A stretch of 64,000 nt of DNA from NCBI GenBank assembly GCA_949289305.1, contig CASENB010000016.1, forward strand, positions 1 through 64,000, in the 5' to 3' direction. The notes under the pieces were generated by a model. The model had not been told where the DNA came from. It ran no database searches and saw nothing but the letters and a program-made list of their open reading frames with translations. The translations under genes and the position numbers were made by a program. Every line of letters starts with the position of its first letter. Within the stretch, counting starts at the first letter, position 1. The stretch is from an uncultured Spirochaetales bacterium (GTDB lineage: Bacteria; Spirochaetota; Spirochaetia; Sphaerochaetales; Sphaerochaetaceae). Below are positions 16,953-24,661 of this stretch, one piece after another.

Positions 16953-17042
16953 GTGCCTTGTGGTAAGAAAAGAAAAAAGCATAAGATTGCAACACACAAG
17001 AGAAAGAAAAGACTAAGAATGAATAGACATAAGAAGAAGTAA
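16953..17042 (+). CDS. AURKAIP1/COX24 domain peptide (mS38/bS22-like small ribosomal protein)
   Basis: 29 residues: begins MPCGKKRKKHKIATHKR and ends RHKKK. Start GTG at 16953 behind AAGGAG (16939-16944); own promoter and own terminator. The composition (over half Lys/Arg, no acidic residue) and the KKHKxATHKRKKRLRxNRHKKK pattern match the tiny COX24-domain proteins annotated in Bacteroidetes and spirochaetes and homologous to the mitochondrial ribosome protein mS38. It probably binds rRNA in the small subunit. Too short for ordinary ORF callers. Assignment is from pattern recall; the autonomous signals argue that it is real. Confidence 0.85.
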   Translation: MPCGKKRKKHKIATHKRKKRLRMNRHKKK

Positions 17043-17060
17043 TTCTTTCAAGCAATCTTT

Positions 17061-17095
17061 ATAGAGGACGCCAGAGCGCGCCCTCTATTTTTTTA
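17061..17095 (+). terminator. Terminator of the COX24-like gene
   Basis: ATAGAGG (17061-17067) pairs with CCTCTAT (17082-17088), with an inner CGC/GCG extension, followed by a T run that touches the stop codon of the convergent lipoprotein gene. Confidence 0.85.
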
Positions 17096-17971
17096 GTTTG
17101 AAGAGAAAACCATGCTAGCAGAATTTACAGACCCTTTTTTTCCGTCATTGCACACCAAATCGACTCTTTTTATTTTTTTATCAATATCTATTGTAATAAT
17201 TTTTCCTTCCGCCTCTTTTATTCCGTTAACGTACCATATGGCGATGGCGTTTTCGTATCCTTTTTCCGCTCTGTACGTCAGCGTGATTGTATTCTCCATT
17301 TTGTTTATATCAAGAACTTCTATTTGGATTTTTTCAGGATTTCCTGTGCTGTCTTCAAGTTCTATCGTAATATCGCCTGATTCATTCCCACTGTGGTAGG
17401 GCAGGCTTAATTCGTAAGATCCGCCTTTTTCAACGTTTATTAAAACTTTTTCTTCAGCTACCGTTGCTTCTCCTTTTGTTATCGTACACTTAAGAACAGC
17501 GTTTTCTGTCTCTTCTATTATAGAAAATAAGAGCATGACTTCTCCTTCTTTATTTATAATTCCTGATTTTGAGACTCCATCTATTTCAACTGTGACAGAG
17601 GAGCCGCTTAGCAAGGAGCTTGTTTTGACTGTTACGAAAAAGGGAAGATCCTCTCTATCTTCTTTTTCAAGCGTTATTGTTTCATTGTTTATCCCCTCGT
17701 CAACTCTTACCGTCTTTACAGCATAGGATGAGAGGTCGTAGTCGCCATATGAAACTACTTCAAGCGTGTATATCCCACAGCGTAAGCTATGGTAGGCGAT
17801 AGTGTCTTTATAAATAAGATTCTCAAACTTTTCATCTTCACCTTTTAACATTACACGATAATACGTGCTTTCGGTTTTATCATCGATTTTAATGTTTAAA
17901 ACGGAAGGCTCTCTTGAACATGATATTGTAATTGCAGCTAAAAATAGTAAAAACGGAATAATTTTTCTCAT
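17093..17971 (-). CDS. Uncharacterised lipoprotein
   Basis: 292 residues from the ATG at 17971, which has AAGGAG 6 bp upstream; an earlier in-frame ATG contains this SD and is rejected. The signal MRKIIPFLLFLAAITISC ends in a lipobox with Cys18, so the protein is lipidated and surface- or periplasm-anchored. The rest is beta-rich with several strand-turn-strand units about 80-90 residues long (VLNIKIDDKTESTYYRV, FFVTVKTSSLLSGSSVTVEI, GDITIELEDSTGNPEKIQIE) resembling Ig-like folds, but I recognise no named family. Confidence 0.75.
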   Translation of the reverse strand: MRKIIPFLLFLAAITISCSREPSVLNIKIDDKTESTYYRVMLKGEDEKFENLIYKDTIAYHSLRCGIYTLEVVSYGDYDLSSYAVKTVRVDEGINNETITLEKEDREDLPFFVTVKTSSLLSGSSVTVEIDGVSKSGIINKEGEVMLLFSIIEETENAVLKCTITKGEATVAEEKVLINVEKGGSYELSLPYHSGNESGDITIELEDSTGNPEKIQIEVLDINKMENTITLTYRAEKGYENAIAIWYVNGIKEAEGKIITIDIDKKIKRVDLVCNDGKKGSVNSASMVFSSN

Positions 17972-18062
17972 ATTTTTCTCCTTCATATTCTTAAGTGCAA
18001 AAAATAGTCTTTTTGTTTAATGTTTTTGAGAAAAAAGATAATAAAATTGCTAAAATCATAAT

Positions 18063-18350
18063 ATGAAAAGTGAAATATTAATTGAGGACGGAAAAAGCGT
18101 TGTAAAAATATATGACGAAGTTGATCTCTTTTTCAGAATGAACGACGAAAGGGATTATACTGTTTTCCTATCTGTCGACGGTACGCCATATTATTTCAGG
18201 GCCGTAGGGACGGACTGTCCATGCGCCAGCGTTGATCTGAGGTTATATGAAAACACAAATAAGGGCACTAAATTCTCATTTACAATTGCTTTCGATAAAG
18301 TATATGAGATTAAGCTCTTGGATCGTATTCAGCAGTGCCAGAGAGAGTAG
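18063..18350 (+). CDS. Uncharacterised 95-residue protein
   Basis: Small, mildly acidic and probably beta-rich (DYTVFLSVDGTPYYFRAVG, CPCASVDLRLYENT, KFSFTIAFDKVYEIKLLD). I recognise no family. There is no SD; TAAAAT lies 6 nt before the ATG with TTGAGA 19 bp further upstream, a leaderless layout. It is divergent from the lipoprotein gene and its last 41 bp overlap the 3' end of the convergent tcdA gene. Confidence 0.6.
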   Translation: MKSEILIEDGKSVVKIYDEVDLFFRMNDERDYTVFLSVDGTPYYFRAVGTDCPCASVDLRLYENTNKGTKFSFTIAFDKVYEIKLLDRIQQCQRE

Positions 18351-19095
18351 ATTCAGGAAGTAGTTTTTCTAGCGCTAAGTGAGCAAGGCGGAGACCGAAT
18401 ATAGCAGTTACGGTTGAAAGAGATCCGAGCATTACGCGATCTCTTCCTCGATCAAGTGTTTTATCAGACTTGATGATGTCTTTATCATCTTCAACTCTTA
18501 TGTAATTAAACCTTACCTTTTCTGGAGAGAATACGACGTCTATTCCACGTCCGACATCCCTCTTTCTAAGCATTGATCTTACTTGTCGTGCCAGTGGGCA
18601 GCCGTAGCTGTCATAGATATCTGCAACCCTGATGAGCTCTGGATTCCTTCTCAGTGCCGCTCCCATTGACGATATTACGGGAAGTCCTCTTTTGTATGCC
18701 GCCTCAAGAAGAGATACTTTCGCACTTAGGCTGTCTATCGCATCAATTATAAGATCGGCTCCGTCAAAGATCTCATCATAATTAGTATTGTCAGCAAAAT
18801 AATTTAAAGCCTTTACTTTTGCATCGCTGTTAATGTCGAGAACCCTCTCTTTTGCAAGCGCAACCTTTGATTTTCCAACAGTGGAATGCAATGCAAGGAT
18901 CTGGCGGTTTATGTTGCTCTCTTCAACGGTATCGAAATCGCAAAGAGTGAATGATCCGATTGCGCTCCTTGAAAGAGCTTCTAAACAAAATCCTCCGACG
19001 GCGCCGACTCCTACAAGCGCGATTTTCTTAGTCTTCAAAAGTTCAACATTGTCTATTCCTATGAAACGCTCTAAGCGTAAAAATTCTCTTGCCAA
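18310..19095 (-). CDS. tcdA: tRNA threonylcarbamoyladenosine dehydratase (ThiF/E1-like)
   Basis: 261 residues. MAREFLRLERFIGIDNVELLKTKK opens as in TcdA/CsdL; the adenylation loop KIALVGVGAVGGFCLEALSRS binds ATP, and CDFDTVEESNINRQI is the conserved E1 nucleotide motif. The C-terminal half shows CPLARQVRSMLRKR and a final G-S-x-S-T-V-TAIFGL segment. TcdA cyclises t6A at position 37 of ANN-decoding tRNAs. It overlaps the TatD-like gene upstream by 25 bp, so the two are co-transcribed. Confidence 0.85.
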   Translation of the reverse strand: MAREFLRLERFIGIDNVELLKTKKIALVGVGAVGGFCLEALSRSAIGSFTLCDFDTVEESNINRQILALHSTVGKSKVALAKERVLDINSDAKVKALNYFADNTNYDEIFDGADLIIDAIDSLSAKVSLLEAAYKRGLPVISSMGAALRRNPELIRVADIYDSYGCPLARQVRSMLRKRDVGRGIDVVFSPEKVRFNYIRVEDDKDIIKSDKTLDRGRDRVMLGSLSTVTAIFGLRLAHLALEKLLPESTLSGTAEYDPRA

Positions 19096-19697
19096 ATATA
19101 GCTCCTGAAACTTTCAACTTTATCTTTTATATCATGTTTGATAATGCCTGATGCTTTTAAGTATAGTTCAGATATCGTCTTTTTTTGAATAGGTCCGGTT
19201 TTCATATCGCTTTCAAGAACGAAATCCAAATTCAAAAGTTTCTTTATGTCCCTTGTTTTAAACGATCTAGGTCCAAGTGAGATCAAATATCCGTTTTTCT
19301 CTATTTCAAACGCCTCCTCATAGCTTGATGTGTAGCCATGGAAAATCGCTTTTTTTATCTTTCTTTCTTTCAGGATTTTTAAAACTTCTGAATTAGTTCT
19401 CACAGAATGAAGAATGACAGTTCTCTCATATGTTTTTGCGATATCAAGAAGATTTGCAAAGTCATCTATTTGATCTTTCATTTCACCCTTTGTCTTGTCA
19501 AGGCCGATTTCTCCTACGGCTAGATTCTTATTTTCCCTTAATAATTCTTCAATTCTTGTAATCTCTATTTTATCGTAAAGCCAGGAAAGCCTTCCAATAG
19601 AAGAGCAGGGATTAATAGCTTTAATTTCCTCTTCGCTCAATATGCTGATGAATGAGTTTGAGTTGTCTTCTCCTGTATGCGCATGGAAATCGAACAT
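19071..19697 (-). CDS. TatD-family metal-dependent hydrolase
   Basis: 208 residues from the ATG at 19697 (MFDFHAHT); ten codons upstream another frame start exists but the HxH motif normally sits at the very N-terminus. Conserved metal ligands are visible: FDFHAHT, AVGEIGLD (Glu), VILHSVRT, AIFHGYTSS and VLESDMK. TatD proteins are DNases/exonucleases or related amidohydrolases; at 208 residues this is shorter than the usual 260. TATAAT lies 7 nt before the ATG and no SD is present, indicating a leaderless mRNA. Confidence 0.75.
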   Translation of the reverse strand: MFDFHAHTGEDNSNSFISILSEEEIKAINPCSSIGRLSWLYDKIEITRIEELLRENKNLAVGEIGLDKTKGEMKDQIDDFANLLDIAKTYERTVILHSVRTNSEVLKILKERKIKKAIFHGYTSSYEEAFEIEKNGYLISLGPRSFKTRDIKKLLNLDFVLESDMKTGPIQKKTISELYLKASGIIKHDIKDKVESFRSYIWQENFYA

Positions 19698-19717
19698 GTT
19701 GAGAATTATAATCGATA

Positions 19718-19746
19718 TTGACAAATGAAAGAAGTTCTTTTACTTT
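19718..19746 (+). promoter_or_regulatory. Promoter of the mntP riboswitch transcript
   Basis: Perfect TTGACA (19718-19723), 17-bp spacer, TACTTT (19741-19746), just upstream of the aptamer and divergent from the TatD-like gene promoter. Confidence 0.5.
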
Positions 19747-19749
19747 AAT

Positions 19750-19863
19750 CCAAGTAAGGGAGTAGTCAGCGCAGTGCGTGACTTGGTCAACAGACTGGGG
19801 AATCCCCCTGGCCAAGACTTAAAAGACGAGACTTATCTGAAATTTTCGGATGGGTCTTTTTTT
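19750..19863 (+). ncRNA. yybP-ykoY manganese riboswitch with expression-platform terminator
   Basis: The conserved AAGGGAGTAG (19756-19765, family consensus GGGGAGUAG) is followed by a P2 hairpin (GTCA...TGAC, 19765-19782), the long TTGGTCAACAGACT/GGGG..CCCC/GGCCAA arm, and ACGAGACTT (19826-19834), the second signature loop. P1 strand AAGT (19752-19755) pairs with ACTT (19831-19834). That ACTT also belongs to an 11-bp terminator stem (19830-19840 with 19846-19856, T7 following). Aptamer and terminator are therefore mutually exclusive: Mn2+ binding should keep transcription on. The mntP gene begins 26 bp later, the classic target. Confidence 0.9.
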
Positions 19864-19889
19864 GTGCCCATCTGCGAGGGAGATTTATT

Positions 19890-20456
19890 ATGGGCGCTTT
19901 TGAGATTGTTCTTTCAGCCTTAGCTCTGAGTATGGACGCATTTGCAGTAAGTATCTGTAAAGGTCTTTCTACAGAGAACGTAAAGTTAAAGCATGCTTTA
20001 ATCACAGGTCTTTACTTCGGCCTTTTCCAGGCATTAATGCCTATTATCGGTTATTTTCTTGGCATAAATTTCCAAGAGGCGATATCAAGCATAGATCATT
20101 GGATCGCTTTTATCCTCCTTGCATTAATTGGTGCTAATATGATTAAGGAGTCGCGATGTGATGAAGATGAGAATGCAGGCGACAGCTACGATTTTAAAAC
20201 GATGATCGTTCTTGCAATCGCAACAAGCATCGATGCCCTTGCTGTTGGAATTTCATTTGCACTTTTAAACGTTGAAATTTTTTCTGCTTCAATTATTATC
20301 GGAGTGATTACATTTACTTTAAGCGCTATTGGAGTAAAGACTGGATCTAAACTTGGACAAAAGAGTAGAAAAGGTGCTGAGCTTGTAGGAGGAATTATAC
20401 TAATTCTAATTGGCTTAAAGATTCTGCTTGAACACCTAGGTATATTAAGCCTTTAA
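19890..20456 (+). CDS. mntP: Manganese efflux pump MntP
   Basis: 188 residues with six predicted membrane segments in two homologous halves, each with the family's acidic motif: [15 protein letters not shown] (residues 11-25) and [15 protein letters not shown] (about 110-124). The first half ends in a charged loop ([14 protein letters not shown]). MntP exports Mn2+ from the cytosol. GGGAG precedes the ATG. Control by the yybP-ykoY riboswitch fits detoxification: the pump is made only when Mn2+ is high. Confidence 0.93.
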   Translation: MGAFEIVLSALALSMDAFAVSICKGLSTENVKLKHALITGLYFGLFQALMPIIGYFLGINFQEAISSIDHWIAFILLALIGANMIKESRCDEDENAGDSYDFKTMIVLAIATSIDALAVGISFALLNVEIFSASIIIGVITFTLSAIGVKTGSKLGQKSRKGAELVGGIILILIGLKILLEHLGILSL

Positions 20457-20472
20457 AAATACCTTTTCATAC

Positions 20473-20502
20473 TAGACTAAAATCATTCTAAAATGCTATT
20501 CT
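20473..20502 (+). promoter_or_regulatory. Promoter of the rpsF-dnaB operon
   Basis: TAGACT (20473-20478), 18-bp spacer, TATTCT (20497-20502) preceded by TGC, an extended -10 form. Confidence 0.5.
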
Positions 20503-20516
20503 ATCAGAGCCTCTTT

Positions 20517-20534
20517 ATCCGAAGTATTTCGGAT
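20517..20534 (+). promoter_or_regulatory. Leader hairpin of rpsF, possible S6:S18 autoregulatory site
   Basis: ATCCGAA (20517-20523) pairs with TTCGGAT (20528-20534) around a GTAT loop, about 40 bp before the rpsF start. It is followed by AG-rich sequence, not a T run, so it is not a terminator. S6:S18 complexes are known to bind rpsF leaders through a structure containing CCG; the match here is only suggestive. Confidence 0.4.
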
Positions 20535-20573
20535 CAGAAGATGAAATAAAATCTAAGACCACAAGGAGGAACC

Positions 20574-20858
20574 ATGATCGCAAATTATGAGTTCACCGTC
20601 ATCTTGCCATCTGATGATGAGAAGATGAAAGAGGCTCTTGCATTCGTAAATGCAGAGCTAGAGAAATCAGGTGCTGTTATCAGCAAGATGGAAGATTTGG
20701 GAGTCAAGACACTCGCATACGAAATCTCAAAGCAGAACAAAGGCCACTATGTTTACTTTGAACTAAGCTTAGATACTCAGGCTATCGCAAGATTAAGCAG
20801 GGTGTTCCAGCTAAGCTCATTAGTGCTTAAGTTCTTATTCGTTAATCCGGAAAAATAA
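20574..20858 (+). CDS. rpsF: 30S ribosomal protein S6
   Basis: 94 residues, SD AAGGAGG. MIANYEFTVILPSDDEK opens as in S6; LGVKTLAYEISKQNKGHYVYFEL is the typical central segment and VLKFLFVNPEK the end. S6 pairs with S18 on the 30S platform; both are in this operon (rpsF-ssb-rpsR), as in most bacteria. No C-terminal glutamate tail is present. Confidence 0.95.
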   Translation: MIANYEFTVILPSDDEKMKEALAFVNAELEKSGAVISKMEDLGVKTLAYEISKQNKGHYVYFELSLDTQAIARLSRVFQLSSLVLKFLFVNPEK

Positions 20859-20870
20859 TAGAAGGTTGTT

Positions 20871-21365
20871 ATGGCAAATGATCTCAATTCAGTAACTCTT
20901 GTAGGACGTCTTACAAGGGATGTGGATGTCAAGTACACGAATAACGGAACGGCAATGTTGCGTTTTTCTATCGCCGTTAACAGAAGCAGAAGGAATGCGG
21001 ACGGCTCATGGACGGAAGAGCCGAATTATTTTGACTGCTTATATACTGGCAAGAGCGTGGACAGCATCTCGAAATATTTAATTAAAGGCAGACAGATCGG
21101 ACTTCTTGGAGAACTTCGTTTAAATAGATGGACAGATCAAGAAGGACAGAACAGAAGCCGTGTTGAGATCTTTGTTAACAATTTGGAGCTTTTAGGATCT
21201 TCTAATCAAAGAGAGGGTTCTTTAGGGCAGGATAATGGCTTTAGCAGCTCCAATTATAATAACAACAGGGGATATAATCAGGGCTATCAGAATGATAGGG
21301 TAGCAGAGAGTGCTCCTCTTCACGACGGCCCTGAAGATTTCCAGGATGACGACATTCCATTTTAA
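20871..21365 (+). CDS. ssb: Single-stranded DNA-binding protein
   Basis: 164 residues. The OB fold occupies residues 1-110 (NSVTLVGRLTRDVDVKYTNN, FDCLYTGKSVDSISKYLIKG, RSRVEIFVNNLELLG). A Gln/Asn/Tyr/Gly-rich disordered linker follows and the protein ends in DDDIPF, the acidic tip that recruits replication and repair partners. It lies between rpsF and rpsR as in many bacteria. Confidence 0.96.
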   Translation: MANDLNSVTLVGRLTRDVDVKYTNNGTAMLRFSIAVNRSRRNADGSWTEEPNYFDCLYTGKSVDSISKYLIKGRQIGLLGELRLNRWTDQEGQNRSRVEIFVNNLELLGSSNQREGSLGQDNGFSSSNYNNNRGYNQGYQNDRVAESAPLHDGPEDFQDDDIPF

Positions 21366-21380
21366 TTAGGAGAAAGGAAA

Positions 21381-21665
21381 ATGAGAGAAGATAAAGATTT
21401 CAACGAGATGGACAAAGGTGCTCTCAAAGACAGAAAGATGGGAGCAAGAAAGAGTCAGACTTTCAAAAAGAAAGTATGTAAGTTCTGCCAGGGAGCTCCT
21501 AAAGCAGATTATAAAAACCCAGATGCACTAAAGCGCTATATCACAGAGCGCGGTAAGATCCTTCCTGCACGCATCACAGGTACTTGCGCAAAGCACCAGA
21601 GAGCATTAAACAGGGAGATCAAGAGAGCTAGGGTTCTTGCATATCTTCCATTTGAGAAGAAGTAA
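21381..21665 (+). CDS. rpsR: 30S ribosomal protein S18
   Basis: 94 residues with a basic N-terminal extension. The core [62 protein letters not shown] pattern is diagnostic (split here: [31 protein letters not shown]). The Cys residues of the zinc-binding form (CKFC, TCAKH) are kept. Third gene of the operon, partner of S6. Confidence 0.97.
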   Translation: MREDKDFNEMDKGALKDRKMGARKSQTFKKKVCKFCQGAPKADYKNPDALKRYITERGKILPARITGTCAKHQRALNREIKRARVLAYLPFEKK

Positions 21666-21674
21666 GGAAATAAG

Positions 21675-22619
21675 ATGGAAGACGGAGTAAGGAAGTCTGC
21701 GGCAATCAGAGATGTGATTATCGCTTCTATTGCCTCATTTTTACTTTATTACATGGGTTTTGGCGAACTTATCTTCGTTTTCCCCTTGCTTTTGATTTCA
21801 ACAAGGTATGGGAAAGGTTTTAGCGCTGCTGCGATATTGTTAGAGACCATATTGGTTTTAGCATCATCATACTTTTTAAGAGAGGATGGCGCTATTGGTT
21901 TTCCCATAATGTTAATTGACTTATATATTCCCTTGTCGCTGTTAGCGGCTGGAACAAGCTGGCTTATAAGCGAGAGAAAAAGTTTCGGACTTCGTCTTTT
22001 TTATGCGTTGGTCCCTTCTTGTATCTTTCTTATAGCCTTAATAGTGTATCTAGGACGGGATACGGCACTCTATAGCAGTGTTTTTAACTACTATCAAGAT
22101 GTGTTTGAAGCTATGCTCTCTCCGTTTTTGAACGTGGATGCATTTGATCCTGAGATGTGGAATGCAATTTGTTCTGCATTCATAATGGTTATGCTTTCGC
22201 TTCTTCTTCCGATAGTGCTGTGCTTCGCCTGTGCGACGCTCTTTACATTTGAAAGCGTGTTGCATTCAAGAGAAAGCGAGTGGGAGGATCGGGTTGCTAG
22301 GCTGGAGTTGGACGGCAAAGTAATCTGGATCTTTTTAGCCTTATGGCTTTTGATACTCCTATCTCGCTTTATATCCTTACCCACAATAGCAGTGGCGCTC
22401 CTATTCAACGTTGCACTATCTTTCACGATATCGTATGCAATACAGGGTTTTTCTGTTTTGTATTACAGACTTCGTAAAAGGGGCAGGAAGTTAAAGAGTT
22501 ACACACTCTTTTTAATTCTTATTGCTATAGTTCTTTTTGTTCCGGGAATAAATATAATAATCGTTTTAGGCCTGCCGCTAATCGGCGTGCTTGAGACGTT
22601 TATAGAACTTAGAAAATAG
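21675..22619 (+). CDS. Polytopic membrane protein (DUF2232-like)
   Basis: 314 residues with about eight hydrophobic segments (ASIASFLLYYMGFGELIFVF near the start, LFLILIAIVLFVPGINIIIV near the end). Its position between rpsR and rplI is the position where DUF2232/YybS-type membrane proteins are often found, and size and topology agree. No catalytic motif is recognised. It begins 9 bp after rpsR with SD-like AAGGAAAT. Probably co-translated with the ribosomal genes; function unknown. Confidence 0.7.
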   Translation: MEDGVRKSAAIRDVIIASIASFLLYYMGFGELIFVFPLLLISTRYGKGFSAAAILLETILVLASSYFLREDGAIGFPIMLIDLYIPLSLLAAGTSWLISERKSFGLRLFYALVPSCIFLIALIVYLGRDTALYSSVFNYYQDVFEAMLSPFLNVDAFDPEMWNAICSAFIMVMLSLLLPIVLCFACATLFTFESVLHSRESEWEDRVARLELDGKVIWIFLALWLLILLSRFISLPTIAVALLFNVALSFTISYAIQGFSVLYYRLRKRGRKLKSYTLFLILIAIVLFVPGINIIIVLGLPLIGVLETFIELRK

Positions 22620-22628
22620 GAGAGAAAC

Positions 22629-23237
22629 ATGAAGATCATTCTTAATCAGGATGTTATCAACCTCGGTGAAGAGGGAGATGTAGTAGTTGTAAAGGACGGA
22701 TATGCTAGAAACTATCTTCTGCCAACCGGAGCAGCTGTTATTTACAACAAGGCAAACGCAAATATCTTCAAGAGAAAGGCCGATATGATCGAGAAGAGGA
22801 AGATCGAAAAGAGAGCAGAGGCCGCATCTCTAAAAGAGAAGCTTGATGCGGTAAGCCTAGAGCTCGTAGTACCAGCAGGAGAGTCTGGAAAGCTATTTGG
22901 ATCAGTTACTTCTCAAATGGTACAGGAAGCGCTTTCAAAGCTTGGTTTCGAGATTGAGAAGAAGAAGATCGAAGTTGCAACACACGCAATCAAGATGACT
23001 GGCGTTTATACGATTACAGTTCACCTCTATGAGAATGAGTCAAGCCAGATTAAGCTTAGCGTAGTATCTGAAGCACAGCTCAAGGAAAGAGAGAAGAAGG
23101 CTCAGGAAGAGGCTAAGGCTAAAGCAAAGGCTGAAGCAGAAGCAAAAGCTCAGGCTGAGGCTGAAGCTAAAGCAGCTGAAGAGGCAAATGCTGAAGAAGC
23201 TGTAGAGACAACAGAAGAAGTTAAAGAGGAAGAGTAA
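22629..23237 (+). CDS. rplI: 50S ribosomal protein L9 with Ala/Lys/Glu tail
   Basis: 202 residues. MKIILNQDVINLGEEGDVV and VKDGYARNYLLPTGAAV are the L9 N-terminal rRNA-binding domain; LFGSVTSQMVQEAL belongs to the C-terminal domain ending near residue 148. The remaining 50 or so residues are a low-complexity run of Lys-Ala-Glu repeats ending in a glutamate cluster. Normal L9 stops at about 150, so the tail is an extension. It is immediately followed by dnaB. Confidence 0.95.
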   Translation: MKIILNQDVINLGEEGDVVVVKDGYARNYLLPTGAAVIYNKANANIFKRKADMIEKRKIEKRAEAASLKEKLDAVSLELVVPAGESGKLFGSVTSQMVQEALSKLGFEIEKKKIEVATHAIKMTGVYTITVHLYENESSQIKLSVVSEAQLKEREKKAQEEAKAKAKAEAEAKAQAEAEAKAAEEANAEEAVETTEEVKEEE

Positions 23238-23239
23238 AA

Positions 23240-24661
23240 TTGGCAGGCAATGAGGACAGAAAGACATTACCACATAATGATGAGGCAGAAAGAGCTGTTC
23301 TCAGTGCCCTAATGATGAATCAGGAAGCCTTTGATAAGGTCAGTTCCATCATAAGCGCTTCTGATTTCTATCATCCTGCGAACAGGGTAATTTATTCGGC
23401 TATAAGCGATATGAAGCTACAGAATATCGTTGCAGTTGATCAGGTTACCCTGTTTGACTATCTATTGAAAAAAGATCTTTCGGAAAAAGCGGGTGGGGCT
23501 GCATATTTAGCAGAACTATCGGATGCATATACTATTTATGCTAATATCGAATACTATGCAAAAATCGTAAAGGAAAACGGCGTAAGGCGCGCGCTTATCC
23601 AGACAAGCGCTAATATAACGAACGATGCCTATCAGGAGAGCGTAGACGTATTCGATCTTTTAGAATCAAGTGAAAGGAAGCTTGGCGAAATTAGCATAAA
23701 CAGTAACGCGGAGACAAGCGAAAACTATAAGGCGTCGCTTAAAGTAAGCGATGTTATCTCCGTAATGCTTCAGAAGATCGACGGAGTTTATAAGAGCGAG
23801 AACGTCGAGACAGGAATGGATCTTCTCGATAAGTATACCAATGGCGGATTTCAAAAAAGCGATTACATAATCGTAGCAGCGCGTCCTAGCGTTGGTAAGA
23901 CGGCTTTTGCAGTATCATTAATCAGAAATATGATAAAAAAAGACAAGAGGGTTGCATTTTTCTCTCTTGAAATGCCTGCAAGCCAGATCATAACACGTCT
24001 GCTATCTTGTATGAGCCGTGTTGAGCTTTCAAAGCTTTTTTCAGGAAACTTATCATCTGATGACGTCTTCGTAATAAACAATGCTGCGGACAAGATCTAT
24101 CAGAGCGAGTTCTATCTTGTTGACGAGCCTAATATGAAGCTTGCCGATATAAGAAGCAGGGCGAGAATGCTTGCCCGTGAAAAGAAGATCGAAATCATCT
24201 TCATAGATTACATCGGCCTTATCGAATCAGGTCTTGATCAGAGAATTCCAAGGCATGAGCAGGTCGGATATGTATCTAAGGCTTTAAAACAGCTTGCTAG
24301 AGAGCTTAACGTTCCTATTGTTGTCCTTTGCCAGGTAAGCCGTGATACTGCCGACCAGGAGCCTCAGCTTAACAACTTAAGGGATTCGGGATCCATCGAA
24401 CAGGATGCCGACCTCGTTATGTTCATCCATAGAAGAACAAACCTCACTGAACTTTCTGATGAGGATATGGCGAAGCTTCAGATGGACACGAGTGGTAAGA
24501 ACAGAGTACAGCACTCCAAGCTAATAGTAGCAAAGAACAGGAACGGTAAGACCGGTACGATCTTTGTTGGTTATATCGGAGAGATTACGAGTTTTGAAAA
24601 CGTCGTACAGGATAAGAACCTCTTTATCGAGCCTGCACGCGATCAGAATAAGAAGAAGTGA
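23240..24661 (+). CDS. dnaB: Replicative DNA helicase DnaB
   Basis: 473 residues from a TTG (23240) 2 bp after the rplI stop; GAGGAAGAG at the end of rplI serves as SD and no in-frame ATG fits. The N-terminal helical domain begins LPHNDEAERAVLSALMMN; the RecA-like domain has Walker A ARPSVGKTAFAV, Walker B IIFIDYIGLI, and the DnaB motifs FFSLEMP and LRDSGSIEQDADLVMF-HR. It unwinds DNA at the replication fork. The stop codon directly abuts the rseP stop of the opposite operon. Confidence 0.97.
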   Translation: MAGNEDRKTLPHNDEAERAVLSALMMNQEAFDKVSSIISASDFYHPANRVIYSAISDMKLQNIVAVDQVTLFDYLLKKDLSEKAGGAAYLAELSDAYTIYANIEYYAKIVKENGVRRALIQTSANITNDAYQESVDVFDLLESSERKLGEISINSNAETSENYKASLKVSDVISVMLQKIDGVYKSENVETGMDLLDKYTNGGFQKSDYIIVAARPSVGKTAFAVSLIRNMIKKDKRVAFFSLEMPASQIITRLLSCMSRVELSKLFSGNLSSDDVFVINNAADKIYQSEFYLVDEPNMKLADIRSRARMLAREKKIEIIFIDYIGLIESGLDQRIPRHEQVGYVSKALKQLARELNVPIVVLCQVSRDTADQEPQLNNLRDSGSIEQDADLVMFIHRRTNLTELSDEDMAKLQMDTSGKNRVQHSKLIVAKNRNGKTGTIFVGYIGEITSFENVVQDKNLFIEPARDQNKKK

